A DNA stretch of 64,000 nt. Source: CAIVAT01 sp964473485. GTDB taxonomy: Bacteria; Bacteroidota; Bacteroidia; Bacteroidales; FEN-979. Each line of letters starts with the position of its first letter. The first letter of the stretch is position 1. Below are positions 46,900 to 54,851 of this stretch, in pieces. The notes beneath the pieces are model-generated. The model worked only from the letters and a program-made list of their open reading frames with translations, searched no databases and was not told where the DNA came from. Made by a program: the position numbers and the translations under genes. The stretch covers positions 24,107 to 88,106 of the forward strand of contig CAYYPH010000018.1 of NCBI GenBank assembly GCA_964473485.1. The letters are read 5' to 3'.

Positions 46900-46995
46900 G
46901 GATGAATGATTGAATGATTGAATGACAGAATGATTGAATGACTGATTGATTGACTGAATGACTGATTGATTGACTGACCGATTGACTGACCGGTT
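46900..46995. repeat. Intergenic 8-bp-period array D
   Basis: GATTGAAT, GACAGAAT, GACTGATT, GATTGACT and GACTGACC octamers run head to tail between two convergent peptidase genes. The reverse complement resembles the octamer block of array C. Confidence 0.85.
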
Positions 46996-47028
46996 TATCG
47001 TAAATCGTCGATACGGGCAATCGTAAAT

Positions 47029-50000
47029 CTATTTCAGAAGTTCTTTGACTGCCGCTTCGATTTGCTGGTCCCTGCCCGAGGCCATGATCCCGGGATCATT
47101 GGCCACTTTGATGTCGGGTTCCATCTGGTTGTTCTCACAGAATTTCCCGTCGGGTGTCCGCCAGCCGCCCATCGGGATCCCGAACACCAGCGTCGGATCG
47201 ATCTGGGTTTCCCACCAGACGAAAGTTCCCGTACCCGGCACTGGCATCCCGAGCGTCTTACCTGTGTTCTTCAGTTTGTAGGCCACCGGGAAGAGATGCG
47301 CATCGGAATAGTTACTTTCGCCGATCAGAACGATAGATGGTTTGACCCATTTGTCATAAGGTTCGGAACCGATATACTGACCATGCGGCACGATGTCCAT
47401 GTATTTTTTTCCGCTGAGGAAATCCGAAAGCTGTTCATGAATGTTGCCGCCGCCGTTGAACCGGGTGTCGACAATGAGCGCCTTTTTCTCAAAGTTCCTA
47501 CCCAGCGCCTCCTCAAAAACGGTCCGCATACTGGCATCATCCATCGACCGCACATGTACGTACCCGATGGTACCGCCTGATAACCGTTCGACTTCGGCCC
47601 TGCGGTTCTTTACCCATCTTCTGTAAAGCAGTTCATTGGCTGTGCCTGTGGTGACCGGTTTTACGGATTCGTCCCACCGTTCGCCGGTTTTCGGATCGCT
47701 GACCGACAGCAGGGTAAGCTTACCGCTCTTGCGGTTCAGCAGCGAATAGAAATCGATTGTATCGGTAATGGCCTCCCCGTCTATCTTCTCGATAATACAG
47801 CCAGGCCTGACCCTGGATGTGGACTTGTCGAGGGGCCCCCCTTCCACCACTTCCAGAACCTTTAACCCCGGCCCCTTGAAAGTATAATCGAAAAAGAACC
47901 CGGCATCGGCGGTCTGATCCATGTTGGGCCGGTTTGCACGAAACCCGCACCCAGTGTGCGATGCATTCATTTCGCCCAGCATTTCGCTCAACATTTCGGC
48001 AAAATCATAATTGGTATTGATAAAGGGAAGGAAGCGCCGGTAGGCCTGATAATAGAAATTCCAGTCCACGCCGTGCATGTCCTCCACATAGAATTTCTCC
48101 CTGAACTGGCGCCAGGCATGATCGAAAATGTAATTGCGCTCCTCGGCCGGCTTTAGTAACATCTCACCGCTGGTTTTCAACGGTTCCGATTTTCCGCCTT
48201 CAATCTCCACCTTCATGGGTTTTCCGTCGGCCAGCACCAGGATGAACTTCCCGTCGGCCGATAACTCCATCGAAGGACTCCTGACTCCGAGCTTTGCCAG
48301 TAATTTCGTCTCCTTCGTTCGCAGTTCGGTCACCCAGAGATCATTGTCCTTCTCAAAGCTGGTCAGGTAAAACAGCTTCTCCCCGTCTTTCGAAAACAGC
48401 CAGTCCCGGATTTTCGAAGTATGTGTCGTGAGCCTTACCTTTCTGTCTGTCAGATTGTCCCAGTCGATAACAACCCTCACCGAATCCTTTTTCTCTCCCT
48501 TCTCTTTCTCTCCTTTCTCCTTCTCTCCCTTCTCCTTTCCCCCTTCCCCCTTCTCCTTTTCTCCCTTCTCCTTATCCTCCTTCTCTTTCACCAACGCCAG
48601 TTCCTCTTTGGTGAGCAGAAAACGTTCGTAGGCCGCCCTGGTAAAGAACATGGCATATACATCGGCGCTCGAGATATACCCACCCTGCGCATGGTCGCCG
48701 TTACGGTTGCAGCCCCAGATCATCGATTTACCGTCTTTCGTCCATTTTGGCGTGTAATCGTCATAACCGCTCAGGGTCAGGTTGATGATCTCGCCCTTTC
48801 CGTCAGAAGCAACCAATCCCACCTCAGGACTGAAAATACGGTCGGGGAAAGCATAATTTACAAGGAACCATTTTCCGTCGGGCGACCACTGATAATACTG
48901 ATCGCCATCGGCATAGGAGTAGTTGTATTTCGACGGCATGATCAATCGTACCTGTTTACTTTCAATGTGGATCACTTTAAGCACCACCCTGTTTTCCAGG
49001 TAGGCGATCTCCTTACCGTCGGGAGAGAATTCAGGCTGGAATTCTTCTGCATCAGTGGCTACAACGGGTTCAGTCTTCAGAACGGTGGAAGCGTAAAAGT
49101 AAGGTTCTTCTTTTCTTGTGAGCGAAGTAGTGTAAACATTCCAGCTTCCCTCTTTTTCAGCAGCGTAAACCAGCGTTCTGCCATCGGGACTGAAACTCAC
49201 GTTGCGTTCCTGGTAAGGGGTGTTGGTGATCCGCTTGGTAAAACCTCCATCCACGCTACTGACAAAGATCTCCCCCCGGAACACGTAGGCATACTCTTTT
49301 CCGTTTGAAGAAAGCCGCATCTCGGTGAAACCCTCGTTGACGGGCACCACTTTTTCCTGTGCAGAACGTCCGTCGGAAAAAACTGAAACACTGACTTTTT
49401 TCGGCTCTTCACCCGGAATCAGGGTATAAATCTCACCATTATAAGTAAAGCAGAGTGTATTGTTTTTTGAACGACTCAGGAACCTGACAGGGTGCTTGTC
49501 AAACTTAGTAAGGGCAGTGGATTTCGACGGATCGGATACAGAACTTTTATACACGTTAAAGGACCCGCTTTGCTCGCTGAGGTAGTAAAAGTCATTATTG
49601 TTGGAATCGAAAACGGGATCACGGTCTTCGCCGCTGAAGGTCGTGAGTTTTGTATATTGCGCTGAGTTAAAGTCGTAAATCCAGATGTCGCGTGCAATGG
49701 AGGAGGTGTGATGCTTTCGCCATTCATCCTCAAATCCCTTGATGTCTTCGTACAGGATCTTGTCGCCGGTGGCTGTGGGACACACATTCAGCGCCGGACC
49801 CGGCAGCAGTTGGCTGATCTTGCCTCCGGAAACCGACACTGTATAGAGTTCACTCATCAACCCCATGGGGAACAGGGCATTGGTCACAACATCCTGGCGG
49901 TAAGCAGAGAAGATCACATCATTGTTGTTGGCTGTGAAGCTCCAGGGGATCTCGCGGTTGGAGTGAAAAGTGAGCCGTTTGGCTTCACCGCCCGATGAAG

Positions 50001-50280
50001 GCATGAGATAAATGTCGAAGTTACCCGAACGGTCGGAGGCAAAGGCGATCATTTTTCCGTCGTGGCTCCACACGGGCATGTATTCGTAGGATTCAGTCAG
50101 GGTGAGCGGTGTGGCCGTTCCGCCAACAGCCGGAACCGACCAGATATCGCCTTTATAGCAGAAAAGAATGGTCTCGCCGTCGGGCGAGATGGCGGTGTAA
50201 CGGAGCCAGAGCGGATTTTCCTGGGCAAAGGCGGCAACGGAAGCCATGAGCAACAGCATTGTAGCAATGGTCTTTTTCAT
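47029..50280 (-). CDS. Tricorn-like protease (S41 family) with beta-propellers and PDZ domain
   Basis: 1083 residues from ATG 50280 (signal peptide MKKTIATMLLLMASVAAFAQ). Propeller repeats (SPDGETILFCYKGDIWSVPAVGG, WSHDGKMIAFASDRSGNFDIYLMPSSGG) occupy the first ~720 residues. A KEKGE repeat insert lies at about 570-600. The core carries the tricorn catalytic set in order: S774-H775 (NASHTGCGF), a PDZ domain, S992-D993 (ESNYSDAHLF) and E1054 (QMEPDI), matching the Ser-His / Ser-Asp / Glu layout of Thermoplasma tricorn. A periplasmic or secreted peptidase that trims peptides is the expected role. The frame is open 58 codons further upstream but that part encodes array E, so it is not used. Confidence 0.92.
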   Translation of the reverse strand: MKKTIATMLLLMASVAAFAQENPLWLRYTAISPDGETILFCYKGDIWSVPAVGGTATPLTLTESYEYMPVWSHDGKMIAFASDRSGNFDIYLMPSSGGEAKRLTFHSNREIPWSFTANNNDVIFSAYRQDVVTNALFPMGLMSELYTVSVSGGKISQLLPGPALNVCPTATGDKILYEDIKGFEDEWRKHHTSSIARDIWIYDFNSAQYTKLTTFSGEDRDPVFDSNNNDFYYLSEQSGSFNVYKSSVSDPSKSTALTKFDKHPVRFLSRSKNNTLCFTYNGEIYTLIPGEEPKKVSVSVFSDGRSAQEKVVPVNEGFTEMRLSSNGKEYAYVFRGEIFVSSVDGGFTKRITNTPYQERNVSFSPDGRTLVYAAEKEGSWNVYTTSLTRKEEPYFYASTVLKTEPVVATDAEEFQPEFSPDGKEIAYLENRVVLKVIHIESKQVRLIMPSKYNYSYADGDQYYQWSPDGKWFLVNYAFPDRIFSPEVGLVASDGKGEIINLTLSGYDDYTPKWTKDGKSMIWGCNRNGDHAQGGYISSADVYAMFFTRAAYERFLLTKEELALVKEKEDKEKGEKEKGEGGKEKGEKEKGEKEKGEKKDSVRVVIDWDNLTDRKVRLTTHTSKIRDWLFSKDGEKLFYLTSFEKDNDLWVTELRTKETKLLAKLGVRSPSMELSADGKFILVLADGKPMKVEIEGGKSEPLKTSGEMLLKPAEERNYIFDHAWRQFREKFYVEDMHGVDWNFYYQAYRRFLPFINTNYDFAEMLSEMLGEMNASHTGCGFRANRPNMDQTADAGFFFDYTFKGPGLKVLEVVEGGPLDKSTSRVRPGCIIEKIDGEAITDTIDFYSLLNRKSGKLTLLSVSDPKTGERWDESVKPVTTGTANELLYRRWVKNRRAEVERLSGGTIGYVHVRSMDDASMRTVFEEALGRNFEKKALIVDTRFNGGGNIHEQLSDFLSGKKYMDIVPHGQYIGSEPYDKWVKPSIVLIGESNYSDAHLFPVAYKLKNTGKTLGMPVPGTGTFVWWETQIDPTLVFGIPMGGWRTPDGKFCENNQMEPDIKVANDPGIMASGRDQQIEAAVKELLK
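48482..48575 (-). repeat. In-frame KEKGE tandem repeat inside the tricorn-like gene
   Basis: About six near-identical 15-bp units encode K-E-K-G-E. They form a highly charged linker between propeller blades; copy number probably varies between strains. Confidence 0.8.
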
Positions 50281-50342
50281 AGAAAGTGAATGGTTTGGTT
50301 CGACAGGCAGATATGACAGTAAAAGTGACGTAATGTTACAGT

Positions 50343-50402
50343 TTGAATTTTTACAATTTTGACATTTGAATTTTGACATTTGAATTTTGAATTTTGAATT
50401 TT
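50343..50402. repeat. 7-bp-period array E, read into the archaemetzincin gene
   Basis: TTTTGAC / ATTTGAA / TTTTGAA heptamers. About 50 bp of it lie within the 3' end of the archaemetzincin frame, and the rest lies in the leader of the tricorn-like gene. Same words as arrays B and F. Confidence 0.85.
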
Positions 50403-50932
50403 TCCCTGCAGGCCGTACATAGATGTTTTGTTTTCTGATCAATGTCTTCGACATAAGTGCTCGACTTCATCACACATTCGGTTACATGGCAATGGATCAG
50501 TCCGAACATGTGCCCGAGTTCATGATGGATCTCCTTAATGAATCTTTCGCCGAGCAGGACCGGATCGGAGGGCATCCCGTACCGTTCGTTGCCAAGCCTG
50601 TAGAGTGAAGCGATTCCCGTCCTGCCATTCAGGTAGGCCTGTCCGAAAATATAGGTAAGAATGGGGATAAAGAGGTCGACCGAAAACAACCCGATGATTT
50701 TGGTGGCTTCTTTTAGTTCAATGGTGTCGATGACCTGTAACAGCTTATTTCCGTTGTACTGTCTTCTTCCCGCATCGAAAAAGGGATTGAGGTCGGTGTG
50801 CGACTCAACATGGGTCACCTGACAAAGAAACTCCTGGTTGATGGATTGTGTGATCTTTTCAAGAAGCTCTTTTTCAAAATGGCCGAAGGAAACGACCGAA
50901 ACCTTGGTCCGGTTATCAAACTCCCCGTCCAT
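50351..50932 (-). CDS. amzA: Archaemetzincin-type zinc metallopeptidase
   Basis: 193 residues. The M54 signature is complete: HELGH (137-141), H147, C148, C153 and M155 (HELGHMFGLIHCHVTECVM), then the C172-x-x-C175 structural zinc pair. Archaemetzincins bind one catalytic and one structural zinc; substrates are poorly known. No signal peptide, so cytoplasmic. The start overlaps the sigma54 regulator's end by 17 bp, so the two are co-transcribed. The natural end is probably near CREKF (179): the last ~14 residues are translated from the intergenic heptamer array, giving a low-complexity K/Q/N tail. Confidence 0.9.
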   Translation of the reverse strand: MDGEFDNRTKVSVVSFGHFEKELLEKITQSINQEFLCQVTHVESHTDLNPFFDAGRRQYNGNKLLQVIDTIELKEATKIIGLFSVDLFIPILTYIFGQAYLNGRTGIASLYRLGNERYGMPSDPVLLGERFIKEIHHELGHMFGLIHCHVTECVMKSSTYVEDIDQKTKHLCTACREKFKIQNSNVKIQMSKL

Positions 50933-52277
50933 CAGCAGATTCGTCGGGCTTTAATCCGTATTTTCTGATCTTGTTATACAGGGTAACGCGGTCGACCTTC
51001 AGCGCTTTGGCGGTCCTGGAGATGTTCCAGGAATATTTTTTAAGGATTTGCTGAACGAAGGTCTTCTCGAATTCTTCGAGACTTTCAAACGACGTGTCGA
51101 CCGATTCTTTCCCGAATGGCAGATCTTTCAGGGTGATCTTTTTGCCGTTCCCGACTACAATGGCCCGCTCAATCATGTTTTCCAGTTCCCTGATGTTTCC
51201 CGGGAAAGGGTATTCCTCAAGACGCTCTATTGCAGCGGGATCAATAGCTACCACAGGGCGGTTCATGGAATGACAGTATTTTTTAATGAAATGATCGGTC
51301 AGCAGCGGAATGTCCTCGATACGCTCACGGAGCGGGGGAACATGGATATTCACGACGTTCAGCCGGTAGTAGAGATCTTCCCTGAACAAACCCTGCTCCA
51401 CCATGCTTTTCAGGTCGCGGTTGGTGGCGCAGATCACGCGGAAGTCGGATGAGATCTCGCGGTTGCCGCCTACCCTGACAAACGATTTCGTTTCGAGCAC
51501 CCGAAGCAGTTCAATCTGCATTTTTCCGGGGATGGTGGCAATTTCGTCGAGAAAGATAGTGCCACTGTCGGCCATTTCGAATCTACCTTTACGGTTGTAC
51601 ATCGCTCCGGTAAAGGCCCCTTTTTCATGGCCGAACAGTTCGCTTTCCAGCAGGCTTTCGGTAAGCGCACCACAGTGAACACTAACCAGCGGGTAAAATT
51701 TCCGGGGAGAATTGGCATGAATGGCCCTGGCGATCAGCTCCTTTCCCGTCCCGCTCTCGCCGGTGATGATGACCGATGAATTGGATGGAGCAACGCTTTC
51801 GATCTCCCTGAATACCTTTTTCATAGCAGCACTCTGGCCGATCAGATCTTCAACGCTTTCAAGCGATATGACCTTATTCCTGAGTTGCTCATTTTCGTCG
51901 GTGAGCTCGATCTGTTTTGACGCATTCCTGATCAGGTGCGAAAGATCATCCGGATCAAAGGGTTTGGTGACGTAATCGAAAGCGCCATCCTTGAGCGCCA
52001 TAACGGCCGTATCGACCGTGGCAAATGCCGTCATCATAATCACGATCGAATCCTTGTTCATGGATTTGATCCGCTTCAGCATCTCCAGTCCATCCATGCC
52101 CGGCATTTTAATGTCGGCAAGTATGATGTCGAACTGCTCTGTCTCAAGCAACTGAAGCGCTCTTTTCGCATTTTCGGCATTTTCAACCCTGAAACCGTCT
52201 TCGCTGAACCAATTGGTCAGTGAATCCCTCACCGATTCTTCATCATCAACGATCAATATGGAAATTTTTCTGGCCAT
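50916..52277 (-). CDS. NtrC-family sigma54-dependent response regulator
   Basis: 453 residues in the standard three-part layout. The receiver has phospho-acceptor D55 (IILADIKMPGMDG) and K105. The AAA+ domain has Walker A GESGTGKE (173-180) and the sigma54-contact loop GAFTGA (220-225). A C-terminal Fis-type HTH follows (ISRTAKALKVDRVTLYNKIRKYGL). It activates transcription at -24/-12 promoters by ATP-driven remodelling of sigma54 polymerase. It starts 12 bp after the heme-motif sensor kinase, its obvious partner. A sigma54 promoter lies upstream of the redox genes at 58751-58765, the likely target. Confidence 0.95.
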   Translation of the reverse strand: MARKISILIVDDEESVRDSLTNWFSEDGFRVENAENAKRALQLLETEQFDIILADIKMPGMDGLEMLKRIKSMNKDSIVIMMTAFATVDTAVMALKDGAFDYVTKPFDPDDLSHLIRNASKQIELTDENEQLRNKVISLESVEDLIGQSAAMKKVFREIESVAPSNSSVIITGESGTGKELIARAIHANSPRKFYPLVSVHCGALTESLLESELFGHEKGAFTGAMYNRKGRFEMADSGTIFLDEIATIPGKMQIELLRVLETKSFVRVGGNREISSDFRVICATNRDLKSMVEQGLFREDLYYRLNVVNIHVPPLRERIEDIPLLTDHFIKKYCHSMNRPVVAIDPAAIERLEEYPFPGNIRELENMIERAIVVGNGKKITLKDLPFGKESVDTSFESLEEFEKTFVQQILKKYSWNISRTAKALKVDRVTLYNKIRKYGLKPDESADGRGV

Positions 52278-52289
52278 GGAAATGGAGTT

Positions 52290-53960
52290 TTATTCGATGC
52301 GATTATCCGTGTTTCTAATGACCAGAGGAAGGGTGACCGACATGGTGGTTCCTTTCCCCGGCTCTGATTTGACAAGGATCTTGCCGTTATGATTTTGGAT
52401 GATGCCGTGCACAATAGCCAATCCAAGCCCGATCCCGCTTGCATTTTCCTTGGTAGAAAAGAAAGGTTCGAAGATATGTGGTATGTCTTCGGCAGAAATT
52501 CCAATCCCCGTATCGGTAATCTCAAACCTGATGGTGTCGGGCGAAGGATTGGAAGTCCTGATAATGATTTCGCCGTTGGCCTGCACGGCTTCCGATGAAT
52601 TGACAAGCATAGCGACACAGGCCTGTTTTATCTGGTTCGGACTGCAGTAGATCAGGTCGGAAGTTGCAAGGAAATCCTTGTAAAAGTGAATATTGGCGAT
52701 TTTTATCGGATGGGTCATCAGATCGTAGGTCTCATGGAGTATTTCATGCAGGTGCTTTGGCTCGAAGTTCTCCTGGTCTTTCTTTGAGAATTCCAGCAAA
52801 CCTTTCACAATGTCACCGCAGCGTTTCGCCTCATTTTCAATGAGTTTGAGGTTTTTCAGCATGGTTTCCCTTTTAGCGTCCATGGTCTCCGGGTTGCTCA
52901 GCTGTTTATGGATCAGTTTGGTGTAGATCAGTATTCCAGATAACGGATTGTTGATCTCATGAGCCACAGAAGAACTGAGCTTTCCAAGCGAAGCGAGCCG
53001 TTCGATATGAATGAGTTCATTCTGGGCTGCACTCAGCTCCTCGGATTTCTTTTGTACCTTGTACTCAAGCTGCTGTGACCAGTTCTCAAGTTCTTTGTTG
53101 GCGGCTTGAAGGCTTTCGAGCATGTTGTTGAATGCCAGTGAAACAGTTTTCATATCTTCAAGCTGGTTGGGCTTGATCTCGACCCGGGTGCTGAGGTCTC
53201 CCTGCGCCACCGCATGGCTTGCTTTAATCAGGGTGTGGAGGGGTTTCTTTATGCGTTGCCGTGTAAAGAAGATCAACATGATAATAAGTAACACTGTGGT
53301 CATCACTGCCAGAATGTAAAACTCAGATGATGACTTGGTTACGGCTGCATCCAGCTCGGTCAGCGGCAGTTTGATGATCAGCGATCCAAGCACCTGCTCT
53401 GTGGGTTTATGGGCGTGGCAGGCATTGTCGTAGCAGGAAGGTTCGTTGGGAATCGGTAACTTGATGAGCAAACGCCTGCTGGTGTTTTTATCATTCTGGT
53501 TCATCCTGCAGTCGCTGTCGATACCGATGATCCGGTAATGGATCGAATTTCCCGGGAACATTTCCCGGAAATCTTCATGACAACTGATGCAGTTGGGATT
53601 GCTGTGGGAATTGTTCGTGTCGCTGCCAATGGATGTATACACCAGATTGTCTTTGGTATCATATAGGTTTACATCATCGATTCCCGGCATGGTGTTGATG
53701 ATGTCGAGGGTGTTCTGAAGGGTACTTTTATCGTTCTCAAGCATCGAATGATAAAGCGCCCCCCGTACAATTGATCCGATGTTGTTGCCGTGCTGACGGA
53801 TGACCGTATTCAGGTATTGTTCATTCACCGACCGGAAAATGATGCTGAAGACCACGAAAAGAAGGATAGAAGAGCCAAGGATCATGAACAGCACCCTGCT
53901 GTAGAGGGATGATCTTAACTGCAGATATTTCCTGAGAATAGACCGTTTATTGATGACCAT
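52290..53960 (-). CDS. Sensor histidine kinase with periplasmic c-type heme motifs
   Basis: 556 residues from ATG 53960. Membrane helices at 24-43 and 214-232 enclose a periplasmic domain with a Cache-like core (IDDVNLYDTKDNLVYTSIG). It also carries two heme-c attachment motifs: CISCH (124-128) and the wider CYDNACH (176-182, CX4CH). A HAMP domain (233-285), a coiled coil, HisKA with H334 (SSSVAHEINNPLSG) and a HATPase (NSSEAV, DTGIGIS, SGIGLGLAIV) follow. Covalent heme would make it a sensor of redox potential or of a small gas. Heme attachment is predicted, not shown. It forms a two-component pair with the sigma54 regulator 12 bp downstream and follows the HybA/HybB/GcvH-like genes. Confidence 0.9.
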   Translation of the reverse strand: MVINKRSILRKYLQLRSSLYSRVLFMILGSSILLFVVFSIIFRSVNEQYLNTVIRQHGNNIGSIVRGALYHSMLENDKSTLQNTLDIINTMPGIDDVNLYDTKDNLVYTSIGSDTNNSHSNPNCISCHEDFREMFPGNSIHYRIIGIDSDCRMNQNDKNTSRRLLIKLPIPNEPSCYDNACHAHKPTEQVLGSLIIKLPLTELDAAVTKSSSEFYILAVMTTVLLIIMLIFFTRQRIKKPLHTLIKASHAVAQGDLSTRVEIKPNQLEDMKTVSLAFNNMLESLQAANKELENWSQQLEYKVQKKSEELSAAQNELIHIERLASLGKLSSSVAHEINNPLSGILIYTKLIHKQLSNPETMDAKRETMLKNLKLIENEAKRCGDIVKGLLEFSKKDQENFEPKHLHEILHETYDLMTHPIKIANIHFYKDFLATSDLIYCSPNQIKQACVAMLVNSSEAVQANGEIIIRTSNPSPDTIRFEITDTGIGISAEDIPHIFEPFFSTKENASGIGLGLAIVHGIIQNHNGKILVKSEPGKGTTMSVTLPLVIRNTDNRIE

Positions 53961-54010
53961 TTTCCGGGAAAGTTTAACTGAAATGCATAACTGGTTGAAC
54001 ACGGCAATAT

Positions 54011-54038
54011 AAAAAAAAACCGGACACGAAGCCCGGCT
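54011..54038 (-). terminator. Intrinsic terminator after the membrane GcvH-like gene
   Basis: Minus-strand stem AGCCGGGC / GTCCGGTT with loop TTCGT (8 pairs including two G-T), then a run of T. It begins 12 bp after the stop at 54050 and would end the structural transcript before the sensor kinase. Confidence 0.65.
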
Positions 54039-54049
54039 TTTAACTGAAA

Positions 54050-54772
54050 TCAGATATCTTTCTGGTCAAGAAATTCACGCTGGAAATCCTTCCACAGTTC
54101 TCCGGGCATTTCCGTCATGACATGATCCCGGAGTTCTCCGCCATCCTGCAGGGTTATCATAGATGCTTCGGGGGAATATCTGGGAAGGTTTATGGCCAGG
54201 AAATCCTTGAACCGTTCAAGTTCTTTCTTTGACCATTCGGTGGCAGAATCGGCAAGGTAATACTGCCCTGTCTCCGCCTTCCAACGGCTTGGTTTGATCT
54301 TGTATAGCCAGCCAGCATTGTATGGATCTTCCTGCAGTATTTGAGGGTTCTCCATCAATGCTTCGTTGGTGCCGGCAACGGTTCCGGAGATCGGCGCATA
54401 GAGTTTTAAAACCTTGCTGTCGTGATGAAGTTCAGCCATGGCTTCTCCTTTCATAATGGCTTCACCTGGCTTTTTAAGGTAATTCATGTGGGTTGCCCCT
54501 GTGATATGCAGCAGCAGATCATCCAGACCGATGCTTGCAATGCCTGATTTTGCAAGGTGGGCCCAGATGTGGTTGCCGTTGTAGTAAACGCCCTGGGGTA
54601 TCCTGAGAACGCCGGTGGTAAGAATACCCATGACATGCCGGAGTGATTGCTGTATTTTCACTCTGCGGTTGAGAATGATCATAAATGGTACCATGAGGAT
54701 AAGGAACGCGATGATGATAATGTATTCTATGCCCTTGGTATCGAAGATGTTGTGATAACTGAATCCGTCCAT
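54050..54772 (-). CDS. Membrane-anchored GcvH-like domain protein lacking the canonical lipoyl lysine
   Basis: 240 residues. One N-terminal helix (15-34, IEYIIIIAFLILMVPFMIIL) with a basic inner flank (NRRVKIQQSLRH) places the rest in the cytoplasm. The GcvH-like fold spans about 60-165: GVYYNGNHIWAHLAKSGIASIGLDD, then LYAPISGTVAGTNEAL and YNAGWLYKIKP. Aligned without gaps to GcvH, the lipoyl-lysine position is S119; a lysine (K120) lies one residue later. A C-terminal extension (165-240, with ITLQDGGELRDHV and LWKDFQREFLD) is shared with the fusion protein at 57010 and is absent from GcvH. No glycine-cleavage genes are nearby. A role in the HybA/HybB redox module is inferred from the operon. 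Confidence 0.82.
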   Translation of the reverse strand: MDGFSYHNIFDTKGIEYIIIIAFLILMVPFMIILNRRVKIQQSLRHVMGILTTGVLRIPQGVYYNGNHIWAHLAKSGIASIGLDDLLLHITGATHMNYLKKPGEAIMKGEAMAELHHDSKVLKLYAPISGTVAGTNEALMENPQILQEDPYNAGWLYKIKPSRWKAETGQYYLADSATEWSKKELERFKDFLAINLPRYSPEASMITLQDGGELRDHVMTEMPGELWKDFQREFLDQKDI

Positions 54773-54780
54773 TTTTTTAA

Positions 54781-54850
54781 GGTGTTAGGGATTAGGTATT
54801 AGGAATTAGGGAAATGTTTTGAATTTTGACATTTGAATTTTGAATTTTTC
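54781..54850. repeat. 7-bp-period array F inside the redox operon
   Basis: GTGTTAG, GGATTAG, GTATTAG, GAATTAG heptamers are followed by TTTTGAA / TTTTGAC / ATTTGAA units. It fills the gap between the HybB-like and GcvH-like genes and forms the A-rich leader of the latter. Confidence 0.85.
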
Positions 54851-54851
54851 A

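Noticed and set aside
50281..50454. A longer N-terminus for the tricorn-like protease
   Set aside because: The extra codons translate repeat array E and would bury the signal peptide that begins at the ATG at 50280.
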